This document shows positions 8,921 through 17,467 of a DNA stretch of 64,000 bases, in pieces (the stretch's first letter is position 1; each line of letters starts with the position of its first letter). The position numbers and the translations under genes were made by a program. The stretch spans positions 62,001 through 126,000 of the forward strand of contig CAVSVP010000013.1 of the NCBI GenBank assembly GCA_963731125.1, read 5' to 3'. Under the pieces are notes generated by a model, which saw nothing but the letters and a program-made list of their open reading frames with translations, searched no databases and was not told the origin of the DNA. The DNA is from CAVSVP01 sp963731125 (lineage in GTDB: Bacteria > Pseudomonadota > Gammaproteobacteria > Competibacterales > Competibacteraceae).

Positions 8921-9487
8921 GTGGACACTATGAATTTTAAAGACGATTTGGTTCGCCATTACCATTGGCTTCGCCAGTATGGACTCAATGATTCCCACAG
9001 CGGTAACGCGTCCGTCCGGGCCGGAGATGTTGTCTGGATCACCCCAACCGGTTGTTGTGCGGATACATTAAGCAGCGGCGAGCTGGTGGAATGCCATATC
9101 AATGGTCTAATGGGACAAGGCGCTTCTCTTGATGCGCCGGTACACTTGGCCATCTACCAGGGCAACGCAAAAGTTCGGGCGATGCTCCATAGCCATGGTC
9201 CGTATTCTGTAGCCATGACCATGGATAATGCCGAGTTTCTGCCGGAAGATTTCGAGGGACAACTTTACTTCAGTCGTGTTCCCGTAATCACGATTCCCTA
9301 TGACCGTTACCTGGAGGATGCGCCACGCCTGGTTTCCGAAGTGTTGGCGGAATACCCCATTGCAGTGGTGCGCGGCCATGGCGTTTATGCTTGCGCCGAA
9401 ACACTTAGTCTGGCCTACAAATGGACCTGTTCTCTGGAGCTATCGGCTAAAACCGCCTTTATCGCTCGGCAAGCAGGAAAAATTTAA
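8921..9487 (+). CDS. Class II aldolase/adducin family protein (fuculose-phosphate aldolase-like)
   Basis: A 188-residue zinc enzyme of the class II aldolase/adducin fold. It opens with the substrate-loop signature SHSGNASVR and carries the zinc ligands HSHGPYS and the later RGHGVYAC. The family includes L-fuculose-1-phosphate aldolase, ribulose-phosphate 4-epimerase and methylthioribulose-phosphate dehydratase; which reaction this one catalyses cannot be told. It is somewhat shorter than typical FucA (about 215 residues). ATG at 8921 has a second in-frame Met at codon 4. Confidence 0.85.
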   Translation: MDTMNFKDDLVRHYHWLRQYGLNDSHSGNASVRAGDVVWITPTGCCADTLSSGELVECHINGLMGQGASLDAPVHLAIYQGNAKVRAMLHSHGPYSVAMTMDNAEFLPEDFEGQLYFSRVPVITIPYDRYLEDAPRLVSEVLAEYPIAVVRGHGVYACAETLSLAYKWTCSLELSAKTAFIARQAGKI

Positions 9488-9508
9488 TGTCCCTCCCAGA
9501 GCAGTCGG

Positions 9509-9673
9509 TTAAATTTCCACCATTTCGAAATCTTCCTTGGTAGCCCCGCATTCAGGGCATGTCCACGTCGGCGGCACATCTTCCCAACGCGTCCCCGGCG
9601 GAATGCCATCTTCCGGCCAACCCTTCTCTTCCTCGTAAAGAAATCCGCAAATAACGCACATATAGGTCTTCAT
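9509..9673 (-). CDS. Rubredoxin
   Basis: A 54-residue electron-transfer protein with a single iron held by four cysteines. Translating leftward from ATG at 9673 gives MKTYMCVICGFLYEEEKGWP at the start and TWTCPECGATKEDFEMVEI at the end. The two CxxCG knuckles CVICG and CPECG and the aromatic core (Tyr, Trp, Phe) are all present. It sits between the aldolase and thiD; rubredoxin next to thiD-thiE-hemL occurs in other gammaproteobacteria. Confidence 0.95.
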   Translation of the reverse strand: MKTYMCVICGFLYEEEKGWPEDGIPPGTRWEDVPPTWTCPECGATKEDFEMVEI

Positions 9674-9860
9674 AATAGTCTTGCGCTGGCTACCTTTTCG
9701 TTCTTACGACTCAAATTTCAGATAATCTACAGTGAGAGACAAGTCATAAACACCATGCATTTTTTCATATCTGAACTTGCAAATGAACCCGAAAGTCGAT
9801 GTGCTATGGCGCAACCTCGTATTCCACCCTTAACACCCTCCATGCCCATTCGTAAGCCCT

Positions 9861-10664
9861 ATGACGACTAATGCTTCTCTACCTGTGGTGATGACGCTGG
9901 CAGGCAATGATCCCAGCGGCGGCGCCGGCAGTTCAGCGGATATCGAAGCCATTGCCAGTATGGGCTGCCATGCGGCGCCGGTGATCACTGTCCTTACTGT
10001 TCAGGATACTCGGAACGTCAAAGCGATGGAGCCTTTGCCCCCCAGCCTGGTCATTGCCCAAGCTCGCGCAGTACTGGAAGACATGGCGGTAGCGGCCATC
10101 AAAATTGGCTTGCTTGGCAGCGTAGCAATCGCAGAAGCTGTTCATACACTGCTGACGGATTATCCGCGCATTCCCGTCATCCTTGACCCAGTGCTAACGG
10201 CAGGCGGCGGGGCTGCACTGGCCGATGATGAATTGCTCGATGCTCTGCAAACCCTCCTGCTACCCATAACCACGGTACTGACGCCCAATAGCCAGGAAGC
10301 GCGCCGTCTGGCTCCTGAGGCAGACACTCTGGAAGCCTGCGCCATGGCCATCCTGGAGCGGAACTGTGAATTCGTGCTAATCACCGGTACTCATGAAAGC
10401 TCCCCACAGGTTATCAATACTCTCTATGGCAATCATCGCGTACTGGAATCCTGTGCCTGGGAGCGTCTGCCCGGCAGTTATCATGGCTCAGGTTGTACTC
10501 TCGCCGCCGCCATCGCCGGCCTGTTAGCACAGGGCAAAGAACCGCTTTCCGCTATCCGCCGGGCGCAGAAATACACGTGGCAGACTTTACGCGCAGGATA
10601 CCGTACCGGTATGGGCCAACAACTCCCTAACCGCCTGTTCTGGGCTAACCGGAGTTTCGCCTAA
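9861..10664 (+). CDS. thiD: Hydroxymethylpyrimidine/phosphomethylpyrimidine kinase ThiD
   Basis: Phosphorylates the pyrimidine precursor of thiamine twice to HMP-PP. The 267-residue ribokinase-fold protein has the substrate motif AGNDPSGGAGSSADI near the N-terminus, DPVLTAGGG in the middle and the anion-hole/ATP region LPGSYHGSGCTLAAAIAG. It is followed without any gap by thiE (TAA then GTG), so the two form one transcription unit. No TPP riboswitch is evident in the 187 bp upstream. Confidence 0.93.
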   Translation: MTTNASLPVVMTLAGNDPSGGAGSSADIEAIASMGCHAAPVITVLTVQDTRNVKAMEPLPPSLVIAQARAVLEDMAVAAIKIGLLGSVAIAEAVHTLLTDYPRIPVILDPVLTAGGGAALADDELLDALQTLLLPITTVLTPNSQEARRLAPEADTLEACAMAILERNCEFVLITGTHESSPQVINTLYGNHRVLESCAWERLPGSYHGSGCTLAAAIAGLLAQGKEPLSAIRRAQKYTWQTLRAGYRTGMGQQLPNRLFWANRSFA

Positions 10665-11315
10665 GTGAGCAAGCTTACAACGCGCGGCTTGTACGCTATC
10701 ACCGATGCCATTCTGATTCCCGATCAACAGTTGCCTGCTGCGGTGGAACAAGCCGTTCAGGGTGGTGCCCGGCTCCTGCAGTACCGCGACAAAAGCAGCG
10801 ATGTTGTGCGCCGGCTGCACCAAGCCCGGATCCTGCATTCGCTATGTCAGCGTTACGGCATTCCTTTAATCATCAATGACGATGTGGAACTAGCGACGCG
10901 AGTAGGGGCCGCCGGCGTTCATCTGGGTAGACAGGACCCAGCATTTGCCACGGCCCGAACACGGCTGGGAGAGTCGGCGATTATCGGCGTTTCCTGTTAT
11001 AACCAGCTTGAGTTGGCCCTGACGGCTGCCCGGGAAGGTGCCGATTATGTCGCTTTTGGCAGCTTTTTTCTATCCCCTACGAAAACGGACACCGTCCGTG
11101 CGACTATCGACTTACTACGCCAGGCCAAGCAAGTTCTGCCGCTTCCCATCGTAGCCATCGGCGGTATCACTCCTACCAATGGCAAGCCTTTGGTGGCAGC
11201 GGGTGCCGATTATCTGGCTGTCATCAACGGCGTGTTTGGACAACCCGATATCCGGTCTGCTGCCCGCTCTTATAGCCTTCTTTATGAAGATTTTTTTCCT
11301 GAAAAAATTATCTGA
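10665..11315 (+). CDS. thiE: Thiamine-phosphate synthase ThiE
   Basis: Joins HMP-PP to thiazole phosphate to make thiamine phosphate. The 216-residue TIM-barrel protein shows GARLLQYRDK, PLIINDDVELA, GVHLGRQD and IVAIGGITPTN, which contribute the diphosphate and thiazole-phosphate sites. Start is GTG at 10665, directly abutting the thiD stop. In Pseudomonas-like genomes the next gene is hemL. Here hemL is at 60,001, so thiE marks the left edge of the inserted accessory region. Confidence 0.94.
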   Translation: MSKLTTRGLYAITDAILIPDQQLPAAVEQAVQGGARLLQYRDKSSDVVRRLHQARILHSLCQRYGIPLIINDDVELATRVGAAGVHLGRQDPAFATARTRLGESAIIGVSCYNQLELALTAAREGADYVAFGSFFLSPTKTDTVRATIDLLRQAKQVLPLPIVAIGGITPTNGKPLVAAGADYLAVINGVFGQPDIRSAARSYSLLYEDFFPEKII

Positions 11316-11327
11316 TTGTTAACCGTT

Positions 11328-12734
11328 CTAAAAACCATGCTTTTGCATTAAACGGTGCAGTGTCATTCTGGATATACCAAGTATTTGTGCTGCTTGACTA
11401 ATGTTATTACGGGTGCACTGCAGGGCTGATGCTATTGTTTTTCTTTCCGCTTCTGAACGCGCTTCGCTCAAGGGCATTACAACACTCTCGGATTGGTGTC
11501 TTGCTAGCCGTAAATCGGCCGGAGAGATTAACCTATTCTCAGACATGATCATTGCATGACGGATCCGGTTAATCATTTCTCTAACGTTCCCAGGCCAGCT
11601 GTATTTTTGCATTACATCTAAGGACTGTTGACTAAAGCCTTTCACTATCGAATTTTTTTCATGAAGAAATTTTTCAAAAAAGAACTTCGCAAGCAACTCT
11701 ATATCATTCTCGCGTTTGCGCAGAGGAGGAATTTCAAGATTAAGCACATTGAGCCGATAATATAAATCTTGTCGAAAACATCCCTCCGCTGCAGCTCTCT
11801 CAATGTTTACATGAGTGGCGGCTATTATACGTACATCGACAGGAATACTTTGAATTCCACCAACGCGTTCTATCGTCTTTTCCTGTAGGAATCGCAATAA
11901 GTTGCCCTGCAATTCAAGAGGCAAGTCGCCTATTTCATCGAGAAACAGCGTACCTCCAGCAGCGGATTCAATCCGCCCAATCTTGCGTTTCTCTGCACCC
12001 GTAAAGGAGCCTTTTTCGTAGCCAAACAATTCTGACTGTATTAAATTTGTTGGGATAGACGCACAATTCACTGTCACGAATGGTGCTTTACAACGCTTAG
12101 ATTTTGCATGAATTGCATAAGCTGCGAGTTCTTTACCAGTACCACTTTCACCGTAGATTAACGTCGGGGCATCCACTCGGCTCACTTTCTCAATATCGCT
12201 GCGCAGCTTTCTTATTACCGCACTTCTACCGACAATTCCAAAGGTGTTGTTATCTTGACTCGAATAATCGGAATATGCCGATTTTAACTTGGCCATACCT
12301 TGTGCATGACCTAAGGCATAAGATAAACGTGATTTATCAATTGGCAGAGTATGATAATCAAAAAAGTTTGTTTTAACTAGATCAGACAAATTTTGATTCT
12401 TTATTGACTCTGGAGATACTAGAGCTATCCATTGAATATCTGGATTTTTAGAGCAAAAAATTTTCCACTGCTGAAAAAATTCATTGTCTAGACAAGCCTC
12501 AGAAACATTTATAATTCCAACACTAAAATTAAATTTTTTTTGTAGTTCATATGCATTTTTTAAATCTGACACATTATATACATGCCAATCAGTTTTCAAA
12601 ATACCGGAAACCAAGTCTTCAGAACTATCTAACGTCTGAAAGTATATTAAATTCCGATATCTTACATCAATATATTTATAATCCGAATAAGAAAAATTTC
12701 TTTCATAATCCGATCTAAAAGCTAAATTAGCCAT
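11328..12734 (-). CDS. VpsR-like sigma-54 enhancer-binding transcriptional activator
   Basis: A 468-residue NtrC-family regulator. Residues 1-140 form a receiver-like domain lacking an obvious phospho-acceptor pattern, as in exopolysaccharide regulators of the VpsR/FleQ type. The AAA+ domain has Walker A GESGTGKE, the sigma-54 contact loop written GSFTGA instead of GAFTGA, Walker B GGTLFLDEIGDLP and the arginine-finger region. A Fis-type helix-turn-helix (NNISQAAQILGISRMTLHRL) ends the protein. Its gene converges on thiE with 12 bp between them, and before the mobile-element nest arrived it was next to the leftward pel genes. I infer it controls this locus; sigma-54-like sites upstream of both deacetylase genes fit. 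Confidence 0.85.
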   Translation of the reverse strand: MANLAFRSDYERNFSYSDYKYIDVRYRNLIYFQTLDSSEDLVSGILKTDWHVYNVSDLKNAYELQKKFNFSVGIINVSEACLDNEFFQQWKIFCSKNPDIQWIALVSPESIKNQNLSDLVKTNFFDYHTLPIDKSRLSYALGHAQGMAKLKSAYSDYSSQDNNTFGIVGRSAVIRKLRSDIEKVSRVDAPTLIYGESGTGKELAAYAIHAKSKRCKAPFVTVNCASIPTNLIQSELFGYEKGSFTGAEKRKIGRIESAAGGTLFLDEIGDLPLELQGNLLRFLQEKTIERVGGIQSIPVDVRIIAATHVNIERAAAEGCFRQDLYYRLNVLNLEIPPLRKRENDIELLAKFFFEKFLHEKNSIVKGFSQQSLDVMQKYSWPGNVREMINRIRHAMIMSENRLISPADLRLARHQSESVVMPLSEARSEAERKTIASALQCTRNNISQAAQILGISRMTLHRLMQKHGF

Positions 12735-13359
12735 AGGTAACTATTCTCCTTAAGTTGCATTAATCCAAAAAACTTTACACCAAAAAATACTGTATAACTA
12801 CCTAATAGCCTCTCCATGTGTCCAAAATATTGCTAGTAATATTACTATTTCAAGATTAAAAAAATTTTTTAAAATTCAACAAATCATTTAAAGCCTTGTG
12901 TTAATCTTATCCTTAAAAACATTACCAACTAACTTTCATCATATTAATAATTTACTTTGTTTAATTTTTCAAGCATTTTTATAATTACTCAGCATTACTT
13001 TTTGTTAAAATTTGTCAATTGATAATTATTGTAAAATATCAATAATTTTGAAATTAAATTTTAAAAATTAACATTTCTTTACAAATTTTTTAGATTATTT
13101 AAAAATCAAAGTAAGTTGGCATGTCTATACATAGACTTCTTGGTTTCGCACAACAATATTGTGACAATAGGAGCACTTATCTCCTATATTTAGGGATAAG
13201 TTTAACAGTGATTTTTTTACAGAATTGAGTGTTAAAAATTTTTCAAATTCGTTGAAGTAGTTTTAACAGAAAAATGTTAACGATTAGATTTGAGTAAGTA
13301 TACGAAGACAGATGCTAACAGATTTTACTAAAAGCGTTGCAGTACACACGTATTTAATA
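12735..13359. other. AT-rich intergenic region upstream of the VpsR-like gene
   Basis: About 625 bp of strongly AT-rich DNA with no credible open frame. It should contain the promoter of the leftward regulator. Imperfect palindromes are visible, for example around 13176-13200 (CTTATCTCC...GGGATAAG). It ends exactly at the 5-bp sequence TAATA that is repeated on the far side of the mobile-element nest. Confidence 0.6.
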
Positions 13360-13378
13360 GACATTATTGGAAACTAAA
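13358..13378 (+). repeat. Left terminal inverted repeat of the IS5-like element
   Basis: Perfect inverted match over 21 bases to 19526-19546. The outer two bases (TA) are probably part of the TAATA target duplication, leaving a 19-base repeat. Confidence 0.88.
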
Positions 13379-13417
13379 AGCCTCAAAAAAACTCGGAAAA
13401 GAGGAGAGTAATTGTAA

Positions 13418-13620
13418 TTGATTTTGGAAGGGGGCGCTGTGCCGATCCTAAAGTACGACGACGTGAAGGAGAAGCCGAGCACACTGCGGGCGATGACAAG
13501 TCTAGATCGGGAGGAATTTGAGGAATTAAGCGTGGTATTTGGTGAGGCGTGGGAGCGGCATCAGCAAGCCGTCGGACACGTGACCTCGAAAGGCGGTCGG
13601 CCGCCTCAGTTAGGGCCGAT
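13418..13620 (+). pseudogene. IS5-family transposase, N-terminal fragment
   Basis: Reads VPILKYDDVKEKPSTLRAMT then TSLDREEFEELSVVFGEAWE and GGRPPQL, which matches the N-terminal helix-turn-helix domain of IS5-family DDE transposases of the DDE_Tnp_4 type. GTG at 13439 is a likelier start than the TTG at 13418. The frame is cut at about 13620, where an IS21-type end begins. The matching C-terminal catalytic half lies 5.2 kb away at 18856-19469. Confidence 0.8.
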
Positions 13621-13812
13621 TGTCAATGGCCAGAATAATTGACCCCCTATTGGCCAACAAAATTGACCCTCCCTTTGGGTGTCGAGCAATCAATTTCCCA
13701 GTTTCTGCTTCAAGCGATAACTTTCCCCTCCCAACATGAAGATGTGCGAATGATGAATGAGACGGTCCACAATGGGCACAGCGATATTGTCATCGAAGAA
13801 GCTTTCATGATG
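13621..13812 (-). pseudogene. IS21-family remnant: IstB C-terminus plus element end
   Basis: On the minus strand, bases about 13812-13690 read IAVPIVDRLIHHSHIFMLGG then ESYRLKQKLGN and stop. This matches the C-terminus of IstB, the ATPase helper of IS21 transposases (DRLLHHSH...RGESYR). Outside it, bases 13621-13670 contain repeated ATTGACCC/TTGGCCA-type sequence starting TGTCAATGG, as at IS21 ends. The element has lost IstA and most of IstB, cut by the recombinase module. Confidence 0.82.
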
Positions 13813-15919
13813 CCTCCCTAGTCGATTGTTTAACGCGTCGTACGCGTTTGACATAATGCTGCAGAGAGAGAATTTGTCCCTCTGTTAGTGAAACTTTCCA
13901 AGGCATTCCCTTCGCGAGTTGCTGGCCCTGAATACGCGCCTGGCGTACCCATTTAAACACCGTCCCTACCGTTACCCCAACCGCCTCAGCGACACCAGCA
14001 ATCGAGTAGGTTCCATCCGGCCATTGCGGTGGGTGGTGATGGTTACCCGCTTCTTTCGAGGAAGGCAATTGCCACTGCTGACGTAGACACCAGACATTTT
14101 TGCCGGTAAAAGGCTGGGCGCGTGCGGTGAGAAACCCTTCGGTATTGAGGAGGGTGGCAATCTCGGCATCCTGCTGGTTGCCGTCACAGAGCTCGTGCAT
14201 CCGCTGCTGCAAGGCGTCAAGCTGAGGATGTTCCTCATTGCGCATGACTTTCCGTCGTAACCGATGTTCACTGGTGGCGCCCGTTTGCCAATTGATTTGA
14301 TACCAAAGATAACCGCGCTCGCGTTTGGCATCGACGATCACCGATTCGATGACGAGGCGCACGAGGTGTTTGCGATCAGCACTCGTCGTGGTGAGGGCCT
14401 GCCAGACGGCGGGGAGGTCTTCAGCCAAGGCGAGAATCGCCTGCCGATCTGGGTCAGTGAGGGTAAATGACTGCTGGTCAAGCCAACGTTGATAAGCGTG
14501 CTCCAATGCTTCGAGCGCGCGCAGTTGGTGTTCCCATTGGCTTTCTAGTTGGCGGGCGACCAACCGATTCTCGGGCTCCACGCTATGGTACTGACGCTGG
14601 GCGCGCTGGGCATCATAGCGACTCCGTTCTAAGCGTAATTGCCATTGCCGTTGGCGCGTCTCGGTTTCGTGGTCTAACTGCGCCAGGGCGGCTACCGCCA
14701 CGGCGAGTTTATCGGGCGCCAGTGCCGCTAGCCACTGCGCTTGCACGGCTTCATCCAGCGCGATGGCACGCGTTTCCTGACAGTACGGTAACTGATAGCA
14801 GTGGTGAGCCTCCCGGCAGGTATAGGCCGGATATTGCCCTTCGGGACCTGAGTAGCGCAACCGCATTCGTGCCCCGCAACGACCGCATAACACAATCCCC
14901 TGCAGGCGTGCCTGGCCCTGGCGGGGTACGCCAGGGTGATTGGCCTGGTAGTGATTTTGGTTATCCAGCAGGCGCTGGTGGTTACGCAGATACTGCGCCC
15001 AGCTAATATAGGCGGGGTAGTGATTGTGAAGACACACCGGCCATTGTTCTAGCGGCCGTTGCACAATGCCGCTGGCGGGGTGACCCGGCCGGCGTCGGCT
15101 CGGGTCGATGGTGCTGCGCCCGTAAGTATACGCACCGGCATAGGCGGGGTTGTGCACAATATCCAGCACGCGACGGCTACTCGCCGGCTGCCAGACAATC
15201 GGATGCACTGCCGGGCCGCGCAGCGGCCGGGTGGGTAACCGTAGCTCGTGCTGGAGCAGATAGCGCATCACGGCACGAGCACTGCCGAGTTCGTCGAATT
15301 TAGCCAAGACCAGGCGGATCCGCGTCTGGATTTCCTCATCCGGGTTCAGGATGACGCTACCATCGCGCTGCCGCTCCAGGCCCGCGGGTAACGGCAGGCG
15401 CAATTCACCACGCTCGGCTTTCTGACGTTCGCCGGCATGCAGACGCAGTTTGAGCTGATGCAGTTCCGCTTCGCTCATCATCCCACTCAACCCCAACAGC
15501 AGTCGATCGTGATATTGACGGGGGTCATAGAGCTGCTCGCCATCGGCAATCAGCACACCGAACATCGAGCACAACTCGATCCATTGGTGCCAATCGCTAT
15601 TGTTACGCGCCAGCCGCGAGGCATCCCAGCTCAGGACGATACCCACCCGCGCCAGGCCAATCTCAGCCAGCAGTTGCTGAAAGCCAATGCGTTGCTCGCT
15701 GGAGGCCCCACTTTTACCCAGATCTTCATCGATCAATTTGACCCGTTCTGCTGGCCAGCCCAGTGCCGTTGCCCGCTCGGCTAAGCGATATGGTAATGCC
15801 GTGCTCTCGCCGTGGCGGGTGACCTGGCTCAGTGAGGACTGGCGAATATAGACATAGGCCAGCTTCGCCTGGTGGGTGGAGGTGACCTTGGTGGAAATAG
15901 TATTACAAGAGCTCATCAT
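13805..15919 (-). CDS. Large serine recombinase
   Basis: A 704-residue site-specific recombinase. The N-terminal resolvase domain (about 18-165) carries the catalytic Ser in YIRQSSLSQV and the motifs IDEDLGKSGASSEQRIGFQQ and SWDASRLARNNSDW. Next come a Recombinase domain (about 195-310), a zinc-ribbon (CGRCGARMRLRYSG ... CREAHHC) and a coiled-coil region rich in Glu/Arg/Gln (about 420-480). The extreme C-terminus overlaps the IstB remnant, so its last few residues may be borrowed. Two small frames upstream (15903-16112, 15916-16542) resemble usual partners of this recombinase type. It appears intact and could be active. Confidence 0.88.
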   Translation of the reverse strand: MMSSCNTISTKVTSTHQAKLAYVYIRQSSLSQVTRHGESTALPYRLAERATALGWPAERVKLIDEDLGKSGASSEQRIGFQQLLAEIGLARVGIVLSWDASRLARNNSDWHQWIELCSMFGVLIADGEQLYDPRQYHDRLLLGLSGMMSEAELHQLKLRLHAGERQKAERGELRLPLPAGLERQRDGSVILNPDEEIQTRIRLVLAKFDELGSARAVMRYLLQHELRLPTRPLRGPAVHPIVWQPASSRRVLDIVHNPAYAGAYTYGRSTIDPSRRRPGHPASGIVQRPLEQWPVCLHNHYPAYISWAQYLRNHQRLLDNQNHYQANHPGVPRQGQARLQGIVLCGRCGARMRLRYSGPEGQYPAYTCREAHHCYQLPYCQETRAIALDEAVQAQWLAALAPDKLAVAVAALAQLDHETETRQRQWQLRLERSRYDAQRAQRQYHSVEPENRLVARQLESQWEHQLRALEALEHAYQRWLDQQSFTLTDPDRQAILALAEDLPAVWQALTTTSADRKHLVRLVIESVIVDAKRERGYLWYQINWQTGATSEHRLRRKVMRNEEHPQLDALQQRMHELCDGNQQDAEIATLLNTEGFLTARAQPFTGKNVWCLRQQWQLPSSKEAGNHHHPPQWPDGTYSIAGVAEAVGVTVGTVFKWVRQARIQGQQLAKGMPWKVSLTEGQILSLQHYVKRVRRVKQSTREAS

Positions 15920-16112
15920 CTGTCTCGCTTGGCGGCATGGGTGGTTGTGCCAGAGGGTGGCGGTGCAGCAGTTCGGCTAGCCGTTGCGCCAGTTGCTGTT
16001 GCTGATGGGCTGTTAGGGCCGGCCACAGCCGGGGCAAATCCCGCTGGGAGGCCGCCATCGGCGGGGGTGATGGACGTATCGCGGTTCTCATCCAGACTCT
16101 CCTCGGGCGCAC
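15903..16112 (-). CDS. Small recombinase-associated protein
   Basis: A short helical, Gln/Leu-rich frame whose core reads SQRDLPRLWPALTAHQQQQL followed by AQRLAELLHRH. It ends 17 bp inside the start of the serine recombinase. The ATG at 16058 (MAASQRDLPRLW) is a likelier start than 16112. A counterpart in the second recombinase module (16769-16984, LPPWSQFPGAVQHHLLELW) occupies the same place, which supports both as real partners. Function is unknown; the position suggests a recombination accessory protein. Confidence 0.55.
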   Translation of the reverse strand: MRPRRVWMRTAIRPSPPPMAASQRDLPRLWPALTAHQQQQLAQRLAELLHRHPLAQPPMPPSETDDELL

Positions 16113-16542
16113 CTAACAACCGGCGCACCACGTTTGCTAATGGCAGCAGCGTACACGCAGAGACCGGTGCGAGGGGAGGCTGGGATGACAGCTGGGTACT
16201 GAGATCCGTCGCCGAGCAAGGAATGCGGCGATGTTCACCGTTCGGTAGTGCAATAATCACGACCGGAGTAGTACGGGGGTGTTGCGGTAGACAAACAACC
16301 GAAAAGGTGCGATTAAACAGCGGATGGGTAGGATCAGTGACAGTGACTTGAGAAACCAGTCGATCGAGAATAGCGGTACCCTGATACCTTTGCGTCGTGG
16401 AAGAATTCGCCCCAACTGGTAAAATCTTTGTTGGTGGTGATGATGACTGAGCGATATTCATAGAGGCTGTTACACCAGCCAACATACTAAGAGCAGCCAT
16501 GACGATCACCACCAACGCATTCGCGTTATAGCGCGTCATCAT
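15916..16542 (-). CDS. DUF5372-like recombinase-associated protein
   Basis: A 208-residue frame. Its middle reads VTVTDPTHPLFNRTFSVVCL and VVIIALPNGEHRRIPCSATDL, a small beta-rich domain of the type commonly encoded just upstream of serine recombinases. The last 60 or so residues overlap the small protein above in another frame and look compositionally random. The first 35 residues (hydrophobic, MMTRYNANALVVIVMAAL) may come from a junction with the opposite module at about 16,545. The true start may be internal. Confidence 0.5.
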   Translation of the reverse strand: MMTRYNANALVVIVMAALSMLAGVTASMNIAQSSSPPTKILPVGANSSTTQRYQGTAILDRLVSQVTVTDPTHPLFNRTFSVVCLPQHPRTTPVVIIALPNGEHRRIPCSATDLSTQLSSQPPLAPVSACTLLPLANVVRRLLGAPEESLDENRDTSITPADGGLPAGFAPAVAGPNSPSATATGATASRTAAPPPSGTTTHAAKRDR

Positions 16543-16551
16543 CCGCTAGTC

Positions 16552-16839
16552 GATCAGGTTCTCAACGTCATCCAACAGAAGTTCAGCGATGGTGAGCTCT
16601 ACTTTATCGTTGAACTCCCCACGGGTCATCGCCAACTGCTCGCCCAACGCCATACCGAAGCGGTCACGCTCACCGAAGCGCCCATTTCCTCCGGTTCCCG
16701 ATTCAGCCCTGGCAGTCTGCGGGCGCTCGCTAGAATGGTGAGTACCCTTCAACCGCAACCGGAGAGCCGTGATGGGGCATCCGTATCAACTGCCGCCGTG
16801 GAGCCAGTTTCCCGGCGCCGTTCAACACCATCTGCTTGA
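16552..16839 (+). pseudogene. DUF5372-like protein, 5'-truncated (second recombinase module)
   Basis: Plus-strand frame open from the junction at about 16,546 and ending in TGA at 16837-16839. It reads DGELYFIVELPTGHRQLLAQ then RHTEAVTLTEAP, the same domain as in the opposite module (VVIIALPNGEHRRIP). The N-terminal third is missing at the head-to-head junction of the two modules. Confidence 0.55.
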
Positions 16840-16984
16840 GCTATGGACGGAATTGCTTCGCCGTCAGCTCCACGATCACCGATTACTTCGCCACCGAGGA
16901 CAACCCGATGAATGCCACTGTCAAGATTCAGCCCGACCACCTGGCGCTGCAGGCGATGGTCTACCTCCGCCAATCCACCGCTAA
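16769..16984 (+). CDS. Small recombinase-associated protein (second module)
   Basis: Starts MGHPYQLPPWSQFPGAVQHH, then LLELWTELLRRQL. This is the same kind of short helical protein that precedes the recombinase at 13805-15919. It overlaps the start of the truncated recombinase at 16908 by 77 bp, so its last 25 or so residues may be read-through. Confidence 0.5.
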   Translation: MMGHPYQLPPWSQFPGAVQHHLLELWTELLRRQLHDHRLLRHRGQPDECHCQDSARPPGAAGDGLPPPIHR

Positions 16985-17380
16985 ACAAGTACTCCTGCAC
17001 ACCGAAAGTACCAAACGCCAATACCAGCTGGCCGAGGTGGCCCAGCAATGGGGCTGGCCGCAACCCCAGATTATCGTCATTGACGACGATCTGGGGCGCT
17101 CGGGAGCGCGCAGCGAGCAGCGCACGGGGTTTCAACGACTGGTCACTGCCATCAGCCTCGGCAGCGTCGGTATCGTGCTGGTGACGGAAGTCTCCCGGCT
17201 GTCACGCTTGAATAGCGACTGGCATCGGGTCATTGAACTGTGCGCGGTATTTCGCACCCTGATTGCGGATGAAGAGGGGATTTACGATCCGCGTGATCCC
17301 AATGATCGCCTCTTGCTGGGATTGAAAGGCACCTTGTTTGCCGCCGAACTTCATCTGCTACACCACCGCATGCGGGGAGG
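16908..17380 (+). pseudogene. Serine recombinase, truncated after the catalytic domain
   Basis: Begins MNATVKIQPDHLALQAMVYL and continues with the resolvase-type catalytic domain: YLRQSTAKQVLL (catalytic Ser), IDDDLGRSGARSEQRTGFQR and VTEVSRLSRLNSDW. After ELHLLHHRMRGG, where the Recombinase domain should follow, the sequence switches to unrelated AT-rich DNA and stops. The ISAs1-type copy that follows is the likely cause of the truncation. It is related to, but clearly distinct from, the recombinase at 13805-15919. Confidence 0.82.
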
Positions 17381-17467
17381 GTCGATTCAAAGTACAGATA
17401 ATTTTATGCTATCATAAAGTTATCGAACAGCTTTGACTAACCTATTGAACGATCGGAGCCCCCCTTG

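Noticed and set aside
9674..9860. TPP riboswitch before thiD-thiE
   Set aside because: The 187-bp leader lacks the conserved CUGAGA and ACC-UGA type elements in the right arrangement.
13087..13150. A possible sigma-54 promoter (TTGGCATGTCTATACATAG) upstream of the mobile-element nest
   Set aside because: The GG is followed after ten bases by CA, not GC, so the -12 element is missing.
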